Positions 23,007 to 28,790 of a stretch of DNA of 28,790 bases are shown piece by piece. This DNA comes from Oscillospiraceae bacterium. Lineage in GTDB: Bacteria > Bacillota > Clostridia > Oscillospirales > Acutalibacteraceae. Position numbers and translations under genes: made by a program. The stretch spans positions 8,591 to 37,380 of the forward strand of contig JAHZCM010000002.1 of assembly GCA_019422905.1 (NCBI GenBank), read 5' to 3'. The first letter of the stretch is position 1, and every line of letters begins with the position of its first letter. The notes under the pieces were generated by a model, which did no database searches, was not told the DNA's origin, and was given only the letters and a program-made list of their open reading frames with translations.

Positions 23007-24722
23007 TTATTCCGCCGGATACATCTCATCGAGTGCGTCAAGCGTTGCCTGGCCGCCGGCGGCAAGCCAGTTTTCAACGAAGGTGTCGAAATACTCGACC
23101 GGCTGGTTGCCGACAATAATGTCCACAAACGTCGTATCGACCATATCGCCGAGCACGGAGGAATTCTGCATCCAGATTTCCGGCTGCTCGTTCTCCATCA
23201 CATTCGTAACCGTCCAGCCGTTTGCCTTGTAGTCAAGGTCGATCTTCATGGAACCGCCCTGGCCGTTGAGATACATTTGGCCCCATGTGCCGTACGCGTT
23301 GGTGTCGTTCGCAAGAGAGCCGTCCTCAAAACCTACAACGTAGTTGTAATACTCAAGCGCCGTGCCGGAGAGGCCTTCCGAAGTACCCGCCGCAAGCGCC
23401 TCGTGCAGAACCGGAGCAAAGAGCTCGGTCGGAATGCCGATATACGCCGGGCAGAGTCTGTACTGCTCGTTTGCCCAATAGGTCTGGAAATCGTTCGGGT
23501 CGTCGGAGCTGATCGCAACCTGCTCGTAGAGGTTCAGAATCTTGACGATCGCTTCCGGATGCTCGCAGTTCGCGCCGATCATGAACAGGTCGCCGGTCTT
23601 TGCGGATTCGATGCCGATCTTCGGCTCATAGCCCTCCGCCGTCGGGATCGGATACGGTCTTGTGAGGACGCCGTCCTGCTGGTAGGAATAGTTGAACGGG
23701 TGCCATGTGCCCCAGCACGCATGGTACATCATGCCGATTGTGCCGTTTGTGACATCCTCTTCCATCGTCGCAACGTCTTGCGCCGTAAACTCGGGGTCAA
23801 TATAGCCCTTCGCATACATATCGCGGACGATGGACAGAACTTCCTTCATCTCCGGCTGAATCCACGCAAAAGTCATTTCGCCCTCGTCGTTGCGGAAGAA
23901 AATGCCAGTGTTGTTGAAGCCCGGAACGCCGTAAGCATTCGCGAGGCCTGAGATCGTGCCGTAGTTATTCTGCACAACGCTGCCCGCAAGGCCGAAGCCG
24001 TAGGTATCGTCGATGCCGTTGCCGTCGGGATCCTCTTCCGTGAAGATCCGCGCGAGCTCGACCATTTCCTCGACGGTGGTCGGCGGCGTGGTGTTGGTGT
24101 TCTCCAGCCAGTCGTCGCGGATCCAAAGGTTATACGCCTGATGGAAATTGTCGTTCATGTACGGGAAAGCGTAGAGCACGCCGTCGATCGTCGCGCCCTC
24201 AAAGGCTTCCGCATAATTCGTCTGGTAAGCCTTGACCGCGTCGGTCGCATAAGCGTCGAAGGACGGGCCGATCGGCTGAATGTAACCGGCGTCCTGTGCC
24301 TGCTTGAAGAACGTTCTGTCGCTCCAGCGCAGGACATCCGGGAATTCGCCGGAGGCGAGGAGGACGTTCATCTTCTGCTTGTAAGCATCCGTGGATGTAT
24401 CCGCAGAGAACGCAACCTCAAGTTCAATGTTCAGCTTTTCCTTAATCAGTCTGGACCATACGTTATCGTCGTATGTGTCGCCATCCATAAACTGCTGCAC
24501 GGCGGACGCCTGAACAGCCCATGTGATCTTGACCGGCTCCTCATACGGGGTAAGCGGTCCATCCTCCGCCGCAGTTTCCCCCGAACTGTCGGCAGAGCTT
24601 TCACCGGAGCCGGAAGCCGTGCTGCTGGAGCTTTCGCCGCCGCCTGCGCAGGCCGTCAGGCCGACAAGCATCGCAAGCGCGAGAAGCATAGCAAGAACGC
24701 GTGTGATTTTTTGCTTCTTCAT
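23007..24722 (-). CDS. Extracellular solute-binding lipoprotein, LplA type
   Basis: A 571-residue substrate-binding protein for the adjacent permeases. The N-terminus is a lipoprotein signal: basic MKKQK, a hydrophobic core, and the lipobox LTAC with Cys25 as the lipidated residue. A Ser/Gly/acidic linker follows to about residue 55. The mature part has the large bilobal CUT1 fold. It contains the calcium-loop-like DPDGNGIDDTYG segment common in LplA/YtcQ-type proteins. GGAGG lies 7 bases before the ATG. The large size fits binding of oligosaccharides or glycosides rather than simple monosaccharides, but the ligand is unknown. The gap to the upstream PD40 gene is 73 bases with no clear promoter. 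Confidence 0.95.
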   Translation of the reverse strand: MKKQKITRVLAMLLALAMLVGLTACAGGGESSSSTASGSGESSADSSGETAAEDGPLTPYEEPVKITWAVQASAVQQFMDGDTYDDNVWSRLIKEKLNIELEVAFSADTSTDAYKQKMNVLLASGEFPDVLRWSDRTFFKQAQDAGYIQPIGPSFDAYATDAVKAYQTNYAEAFEGATIDGVLYAFPYMNDNFHQAYNLWIRDDWLENTNTTPPTTVEEMVELARIFTEEDPDGNGIDDTYGFGLAGSVVQNNYGTISGLANAYGVPGFNNTGIFFRNDEGEMTFAWIQPEMKEVLSIVRDMYAKGYIDPEFTAQDVATMEEDVTNGTIGMMYHACWGTWHPFNYSYQQDGVLTRPYPIPTAEGYEPKIGIESAKTGDLFMIGANCEHPEAIVKILNLYEQVAISSDDPNDFQTYWANEQYRLCPAYIGIPTELFAPVLHEALAAGTSEGLSGTALEYYNYVVGFEDGSLANDTNAYGTWGQMYLNGQGGSMKIDLDYKANGWTVTNVMENEQPEIWMQNSSVLGDMVDTTFVDIIVGNQPVEYFDTFVENWLAAGGQATLDALDEMYPAE

Positions 24723-24795
24723 TACTTTTCCTCCACTCTGTTTTGAGCTTTATAAATTAGCGGCCGCAGCCGATAATTTCCCCTCGTTCCCCTTC

Positions 24796-25689
24796 TCATT
24801 CCTGACCGCGGATGCGGTAGCTGACAAAGGCAAACTTTTTGCTGTCCGGCGACCAAGAATTCACATTGATCGTGCCCTGTCCGCCGAAGAGCTTCACAAC
24901 CGTCTGCACCGGCCCTCCCTGGGCGTTCATCAGCCGCAGCTCCACGTGCTTGTGCGGCACATGCTCGCCGGGCTTCACGTCTCCCTTGCGGTAAGCCAGC
25001 ATGACGACCTTCGTCCTGTCCGGAGAGATATGCGGGAACCACGTGTTCCAGTTCTCGTCGAACGTCATCTGCGTCTGCTCCGAGCCGTCCGCCTTCATGC
25101 GCCACGCCTGCATCAGCCCCGTGCGCACGGAATTGAACCAGATGTACTCGCCCGCGCGGTCATATTCCGGGCCGTCGTTCAGTCCCGGCGCGTCGGTGAG
25201 GCGCTTCTCCTCACCGCCATCGACCGGAATCGTATAAATATCAAACTCCCCATTGCGCTCCGCACAGTATGCGAGCGTGCTGCCGTCCGGCGACCAGCCG
25301 TGCAGATAGCTCGGTGCGAGCGGTGTAATCAAGCGCGGCACACCGCCTGTAAGCGGCACCGTGTAAATTCTGGATTTCCCGTCCTCCTTTGTGCCGTGGC
25401 TCACCGCGATGCGGTCCCCTTCCGGCGAAAGGACGTGGTCGTTGTTGCAGTTTGTGACAAAGTCCGTAAAAACCTCGCAGCTTTCCTTGGTTTCCAGATC
25501 GAATTTAAAAATCCGTCCGTCGCTGTTGTAGGTCAGGAACTTGCCGTCCGGCGACCAATTCGGCGCCTCAATTAAATAGTCGAACTCCTTCAAAACCGTA
25601 CGCGTCCCAGTTTCCACATCGTAGATCTCGAGGATCGATTCGTCGTCGTCCCGGTACCATGGGTTCGATTTGTCGATTTTCTCCGGCAT
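24796..25689 (-). CDS. Cytoplasmic PD40/TolB-like beta-propeller protein
   Basis: A 297-residue protein built of six WD40-like/PD40 repeats: NWSPDGKFLTYNS, VLSPEGDRIAVSH, GWSPDGSTLAYCA, EYDRAGEYIWFNS, HISPDRTKVVMLA and SWSPDSKKFAFVS. There is no signal peptide or membrane segment, so it is not a periplasmic TolB. A propeller of this type may bind ligands, or be an enzyme (oligogalacturonate-lyase-like propellers exist, but those are longer). HKHVELR near residue 240 is a candidate metal or active-site cluster. AGGAGG sits 7 bases before the ATG. It is the first gene after the operator-bearing promoter and so the most highly expressed gene of the operon. Function unassigned. Confidence 0.82.
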   Translation of the reverse strand: MPEKIDKSNPWYRDDDESILEIYDVETGTRTVLKEFDYLIEAPNWSPDGKFLTYNSDGRIFKFDLETKESCEVFTDFVTNCNNDHVLSPEGDRIAVSHGTKEDGKSRIYTVPLTGGVPRLITPLAPSYLHGWSPDGSTLAYCAERNGEFDIYTIPVDGGEEKRLTDAPGLNDGPEYDRAGEYIWFNSVRTGLMQAWRMKADGSEQTQMTFDENWNTWFPHISPDRTKVVMLAYRKGDVKPGEHVPHKHVELRLMNAQGGPVQTVVKLFGGQGTINVNSWSPDSKKFAFVSYRIRGQE

Positions 25690-25740
25690 AAAACAGCCTC
25701 CTCTTCCCGCGGAACAGACTTATCCCGCTTTATTAAAATC

Positions 25741-25769
25741 ATCATAGCATAGTAAACACGTGTTTTCAA
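25741..25769 (-). promoter_or_regulatory. Promoter of the sugar-type operon, overlapped by an operator
   Basis: TTGAAA (25769-25764) and TATGAT (25746-25741) are 17 bases apart on the minus strand, with the PD40 start codon at 25689. A 12-bp palindrome occupies the spacer and touches the -35 box, so a bound repressor would block RNA polymerase. Confidence 0.82.
25754..25765. promoter_or_regulatory. LacI-family operator 1 (perfect palindrome)
   Basis: AAACACGTGTTT is a perfect 12-bp palindrome with a central CG, as for LacI/GalR-family sites. It lies inside the operon promoter, 350 bases from the lacI gene, and has relatives at 25911 and 27192. Confidence 0.8.
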
Positions 25770-25870
25770 GTCCATATTTGCGATTCTTGCATTATTTATG
25801 ATAAATAAATTAAATTTTAGTTAATTTTTTACAAACATACCGTTTCATTCGAAAAAATTCTTTTTGGGTA

Positions 25871-25900
25871 TTGACACGATAATCCTCAAAATGCTAGTAT
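25871..25900 (+). promoter_or_regulatory. Distal promoter (P1) of the lacI gene
   Basis: TTGACA (25871-25876) is followed after 18 bases by TAGTAT (25895-25900). An operator-like palindrome begins 11 bases later, near the expected start of transcription. The resulting leader would be about 200 bases. Confidence 0.6.
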
Positions 25901-25910
25901 TTATTTGGAT

Positions 25911-25922
25911 GAACTCGTGTTC
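25911..25922. promoter_or_regulatory. LacI-family operator 2 (imperfect palindrome)
   Basis: GAACTCGTGTTC keeps GAAC, the central CG and GTTC in mirror symmetry, with one mismatched pair. It matches operator 1 at 9 of 12 positions and lies just after P1, suggesting autorepression. Confidence 0.65.
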
Positions 25923-26003
25923 ACAAATTCTCGGTGTCTCTCTCGATATACCGTTTGTTTCCGCCCTTTCCCAGCATTTTCCGGTATGTTTTTCAATTAT
26001 TGC

Positions 26004-26032
26004 TTTACTTTTTTCGTTTTCCAATTTACAAT
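26004..26032 (+). promoter_or_regulatory. Proximal promoter (P2) of the lacI gene
   Basis: TTTACT (26004-26009) and TACAAT (26027-26032) are 17 bases apart, 75 bases before the GTG start. P2 has no operator nearby. The leader between P1 and the gene (25923-26107) is AT-rich and shows no ORF of note. Confidence 0.5.
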
Positions 26033-26107
26033 AAACGAGAATACTAAGCAAAATCCTGCACCGGTTTCCGGAAGCCGGCAACGCCTCTACAGAAAGGACT
26101 TTCAAGC

Positions 26108-27148
26108 GTGAAGAGAATCAACAGCAATGACATTGCGCAGCTCGCAGGCGTATCCCGCAGTACGGTCAGCCGCGTGATCAACGGCTATTCCAACGTGCCG
26201 GAAGAGACCCGCAAAAAGGTTATGAAGGTCATCAAGGAAAATCATTACTACCCCTTGATTTCGGGGCAGCTTTTGACCGGCAAGCAGACGAAAACGCTGG
26301 GCTTATTCTGGCTCGGCCATGCTTCCATCGCACGCGATTCCCTGACCAGCAGCTACTTCATGCACGTGATCGACGCCGCCGCACAGCGCGGCTATCTGGT
26401 GCTCTCCTGCATTCTCGACAATCTGACCGATAAAAAGAACATCAACTATGTCCGCAAGATCTTTATGGAGGGACGGATCGACGCCGGCCTGTTTGTGGGC
26501 ATCAGCAACAATGAGCCGCTGATCGACGAGCTGGTCAGTGTGGATAAAATCGTCGGCCTTTTCGACTATTACCATGAAAATGAAGATATTCCCAATCGGA
26601 TTTCCGTCAATTTCGATCGGAATTCCGGCGAGGCCACCATCGATTATCTGTACGCGCTCGGACATCGGAAAATCGCCATCATCGACGGCGACCTGAGCCG
26701 CCTGAGCTGCGTTCACCGCCACGAAAGCTACATGCGCGGGCTTATGAAGCACAGCCTGCCGATGCAGAATAAGTGGATGACTTATGGCGGCATCGTGGAG
26801 GAAACCGGCTATGCGGCGGCAAAGCGGATGCTCTCCGCCTGCATGGATGATCTCCCCACCGCGGTCTGCGCCAATAACGACGGTGTCGCCTTCGGCGTTT
26901 ACCGGGCCTGCAGGGAGCTTGGGCTGCGCATCCCGGAGGATATTTCCGTGGTGGGCGCGGACGGCCATGCCAACGGCCAGTACACCACGCCGCCGCTGAC
27001 GACCTTCTCCTTCGACTTCAAGGAGATGTTCGCCTCCCTCGTCAACCGCGTGATCGACGTTGTGGAGCAGAAGGAAAATGTGCCCCAGAGCGATTTTATC
27101 GAGCGCAAATTCATCGAACGCGGCTCCTGCCGCCGCATCGATGCTTAA
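26108..27148 (+). CDS. LacI-family transcriptional regulator
   Basis: A 346-residue repressor with the N-terminal LacI helix-turn-helix DIAQLAGVSRSTVSRVIN (residues 8-25), a hinge region around 45-60, and a periplasmic-binding-protein-like sensor domain (about 65-340). VCANNDGVAFG and ISVVGADGH are typical effector-domain strands. The start is GTG at 26108, with AAAGGA 9 bases upstream. It lies divergent to the transport operon and just before the second VOC and SDR genes. Three palindromes of the type the family binds flank these units. The inducer is probably the transported compound or its breakdown product. Confidence 0.95.
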   Translation: MKRINSNDIAQLAGVSRSTVSRVINGYSNVPEETRKKVMKVIKENHYYPLISGQLLTGKQTKTLGLFWLGHASIARDSLTSSYFMHVIDAAAQRGYLVLSCILDNLTDKKNINYVRKIFMEGRIDAGLFVGISNNEPLIDELVSVDKIVGLFDYYHENEDIPNRISVNFDRNSGEATIDYLYALGHRKIAIIDGDLSRLSCVHRHESYMRGLMKHSLPMQNKWMTYGGIVEETGYAAAKRMLSACMDDLPTAVCANNDGVAFGVYRACRELGLRIPEDISVVGADGHANGQYTTPPLTTFSFDFKEMFASLVNRVIDVVEQKENVPQSDFIERKFIERGSCRRIDA

Positions 27149-27154
27149 AATCTG

Positions 27155-27181
27155 TGCTGCCTCACAGCAGCATGATTTTTT
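27155..27181 (+). terminator. Terminator of the lacI gene
   Basis: TGCTGC (27155-27160) pairs with GCAGCA (27167-27172), extendable by two wobbles, followed by A and six T (27176-27181). Confidence 0.72.
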
Positions 27182-27191
27182 CAAAATTTAT

Positions 27192-27203
27192 AAACACGTG
27201 TTA
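27192..27203. promoter_or_regulatory. LacI-family operator 3, upstream of the second VOC gene
   Basis: AAACACGTGTTA contains the perfect AACACGTGTT core and matches operator 1 at 11 of 12 positions. It lies 50 bases before the VOC start codon. A weak promoter may overlap it: TTAATT (27201-27206) and TATATT (27225-27230), 18 bases apart. Confidence 0.75.
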
Positions 27204-27252
27204 ATTCGGCGGATGGCCGCTGAATATATTTTTGGAGAGAAGGTATTTACAC

Positions 27253-27711
27253 ATGGCAAATCCAATTTTGGCAAACAGACTGGCGCAGGTCGGCTTTATC
27301 GTGCGTGACGTTGAAGCCAGTAAGGTAAAATTTGCGGAATTCTTCGGCGTTCCGGTGCCGCCTACCTGTGACGGCGGCAAATTTGAAGTGACGGGTACCA
27401 CGGTGAACGGCGAGCCCGCGCCGGATGCAAACTGCTTTATGGCGTTCTTTGATCTTGAAAACATCCAGCTTGAGCTGATCCAGCCCAACGGCGTGAAGAG
27501 CACATGGCAGGATTTTCTCGACGAGCACGGCGAGGGCATCCACCATATTGCGTTCCCCGTCAAAAACACTGATGAAAAGGTAAAGGCTGCCGAGGCGTTC
27601 GGCGCGGTCTGCGTACAGCGCGGCAAATACGGCGGCGGCAACGGCGAATATGCATATCTGGATCTCACGAAGGATCTCAAGTGCATTGTCGAGACGCTCG
27701 AAAGCTATTGA
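27253..27711 (+). CDS. VOC-superfamily protein, methylmalonyl-CoA-epimerase/glyoxalase-like
   Basis: A 152-residue vicinal-oxygen-chelate protein. Strand motifs LAQVGFIV, IQLELIQP, GIHHIAFPV and CIVETLE give plausible ligands Gln, Glu, His and Glu, all four present, unlike the other VOC protein of this locus. I chose the ATG at 27253 because AGAAGG lies 9 bases upstream. It sits 24 bases before the SDR gene, with which it is probably cotranscribed under operator 3. Substrate unknown. The two VOC genes flank the regulator and may act on successive intermediates or different stereoisomers; this is inference. Confidence 0.88.
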   Translation: MANPILANRLAQVGFIVRDVEASKVKFAEFFGVPVPPTCDGGKFEVTGTTVNGEPAPDANCFMAFFDLENIQLELIQPNGVKSTWQDFLDEHGEGIHHIAFPVKNTDEKVKAAEAFGAVCVQRGKYGGGNGEYAYLDLTKDLKCIVETLESY

Positions 27712-27735
27712 TCCGGACAAGGACTGGTGACTCCT

Positions 27736-28422
27736 ATGAATTTTGTTGTAATCGGCGCTACAAAGGGCCTCGGCCTCTGCCTGACAAAGCAGCTTTTGGA
27801 GGCGGGCCACCGTGTGGCCGCCGGCGCCATCGTGATTTCCGCCGAGCTGGAGGCATTGAAGGCACAGTATCCGGACAGCCTGCTCGTTCTGGAAGCCGAC
27901 GTGACCGACGAGGCGCAGATGATTTCCGTTGCCGAAAAAGCCGGAGCATTTCTCGGTGAAATCGACGGCCTGTGCAACGTTGCGGGCGTCCTGCTGGACG
28001 GCGACCGCGTGAAGCTGCTGCACGAATGCGATATCAGTGAGCTGCGCCGCACGCTCGACGTGAACACCGTCGGCCCTGTCATCGTTGCAAAGAGCTTTTA
28101 TCCCCGTCTCAAAAAGGGTGCAAACGTCTTTACCGTCACTTCGGAGGGTGTGGGCATCCGTAGCTGCGGCACATGGGTGCCGTGCTACGGGCTTTCGAAG
28201 GCCGCGGCCACAAAGGTCAGCGGCATCCTGAACGCCTCCGTTTCCGACGTCAACTTCTATTCCGTCCATCCGGGCCGCATGAATACCGACATGGGCCGCA
28301 CCACCGCGCAGATCGAGCCGGAGGAATCCGCCGCCGGCTTCTGCCGCCTGATGACCGGCGAAACGCCGGTTTCCCGTGACAGGTGGTATATCGACTACCT
28401 GGGCGGAGAAATGGACGCTTAA
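27736..28422 (+). CDS. Short-chain dehydrogenase/reductase
   Basis: A 228-residue classical SDR. The cofactor motif GATKGLG is at residues 7-13, NVAG at 81-84, catalytic Asn110, Ser136, Tyr151 and Lys155 (YGLSK), and a PGRMNTDM segment after the active site. It is a single-domain cytoplasmic oxidoreductase. The ATG at 27736 follows GGTGA by 5 bases; a GTG at 27727 adds three residues and is less likely. It is second in the lacI-side unit and ends in a strong hairpin. By context it probably reduces or oxidises a sugar or aglycone intermediate. Confidence 0.92.
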   Translation: MNFVVIGATKGLGLCLTKQLLEAGHRVAAGAIVISAELEALKAQYPDSLLVLEADVTDEAQMISVAEKAGAFLGEIDGLCNVAGVLLDGDRVKLLHECDISELRRTLDVNTVGPVIVAKSFYPRLKKGANVFTVTSEGVGIRSCGTWVPCYGLSKAAATKVSGILNASVSDVNFYSVHPGRMNTDMGRTTAQIEPEESAAGFCRLMTGETPVSRDRWYIDYLGGEMDA

Positions 28423-28452
28423 TTTTGCTTACGACCAATCTGAAATAAACAC

Positions 28453-28501
28453 GCTAAGAACCCCGGACTGCAGCTCCTCCTGCACGCCCGGGGTTCTTAG
28501 C
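28453..28501. terminator. Strong hairpin terminator after the SDR gene
   Basis: GCTAAGAACCCCGG (28453-28466) and its exact reverse complement (28488-28501) form a 14-bp stem with a 21-base loop. The tail on the plus strand is only ATATTTT, so termination relies on the stem strength. Confidence 0.72.
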
Positions 28502-28506
28502 ATATT

Positions 28507-28535
28507 TTGACAGAAACCGAAAGAAAGCTTTACAT
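28507..28535 (+). promoter_or_regulatory. Possible promoter for the right-edge gene
   Basis: A consensus TTGACA (28507-28512) is followed after 17 bases by TTACAT, a poor -10. The gene starts at 28628. Confidence 0.3.
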
Positions 28536-28627
28536 GGTTTTGATGCGCGGCGGAAAAAATCGATTTAAAATAGTCGTGGAACAAAAAAATTACGGACGCA
28601 ACCCTTGCAGCGTCAGAATGGAGCAAA

Positions 28628-28790
28628 ATGAAAAACGCAATTTCCATGACCCGGTTCGCCGCTTCGATTGCCGAATGCATCGGTATCCCCGCGCCGGCAG
28701 AGGCCGGAGAGCCTTTCGCACCGGTGAAAGCGCTCCTGCAAAAAAACGGTATGAGCCGCGCTGAAAAGCTGCTCATTTACAATCCCGATG
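28628..28790 (+). CDS. N-terminal fragment, possibly an alkaline-phosphatase-superfamily protein
   Basis: The first 54 codons of a gene that leaves the window, starting MKNAISMTRFAASIAECIGI and ending LLIYNPD. GGAG lies 4 bases before the ATG. The opening helix and the RxEKLLIYNPD turn recall the start of phosphodiesterase/alkaline-phosphatase-superfamily proteins of gut Firmicutes, but this is from memory and the catalytic part is outside the window. No signal peptide is seen. Confidence 0.55.
   Translation, partial: MKNAISMTRFAASIAECIGIPAPAEAGEPFAPVKALLQKNGMSRAEKLLIYNPD

Noticed and set aside
1..28790. CRISPR arrays, insertion sequences, prophage or tRNA genes
   Set aside because: No regularly spaced repeats, transposase or integrase motifs, or tRNA cloverleaf with TTCGA-type arms were found on reading both strands.

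Overview
The window reads as chromosomal DNA of a GC-rich, spore-lineage Clostridia-type Firmicute, plausibly a gut Oscillospirales- or Christensenellales-like organism. That placement is inference. It rests on a SpoIIE homologue, a T-box leader, strong TTGACA/TATAAT-type promoters with AGGAGG-like ribosome sites, ferredoxin-dependent indolepyruvate oxidoreductase, and an LplABC-type sugar transporter under a LacI-family regulator. I see no mobile element, CRISPR array, rRNA or tRNA.

Left part (1-9650): a minus-strand operon paaK-iorA-iorB (aryl-CoA ligase and indolepyruvate:ferredoxin oxidoreductase) runs off the left edge. Behind it lies a pyridoxal/pyridoxamine kinase gene with its own promoter. 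Back to back with that kinase, a plus-strand unit carries a 33-residue membrane peptide and metG, followed by tatD and a TatD-associated radical SAM gene. A bidirectional terminator separates these from minus-strand malQ.

Middle (9650-17130): an unexplained gap with a 19-bp perfect hairpin precedes spoIIE. spoIIE is full length but split by a one-base frameshift inside a G-rich stretch, so it is either a sequencing error or a lost sporulation gene. Opposite it, a promoter and T-box leader with an apparent UGG (Trp) specifier precede a PLP aminotransferase and trpS. Next comes a membrane-anchored DHHW/SGNH-like protein whose leader contains a terminator-like attenuator.

Right part (17291-28422): a large sugar- or glycoside-type locus. 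On the minus strand, reading from the regulator: a cytoplasmic PD40 propeller, a lipoprotein solute-binding protein, two permeases, a VOC protein, a Gfo/Idh/MocA oxidoreductase, an NAD-dependent epimerase and a TIM-barrel sugar isomerase. On the plus strand: a LacI regulator, a second VOC protein and an SDR. Three copies of an (A/G)AAC-N-CG-N-GTT palindrome, in the PD40 promoter, the lacI leader and the second VOC leader, suggest one regulon. A Gfo/Idh enzyme next to a TIM-barrel isomerase recalls oxidise-then-eliminate cleavage of glycosides. This is the best candidate for an undescribed system here. The right edge holds a truncated gene that may encode an alkaline-phosphatase-superfamily protein.

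A second possible link is that PaaK, IorAB and the Trp-T-box aminotransferase together could interconvert arylacetates and aromatic amino acids.
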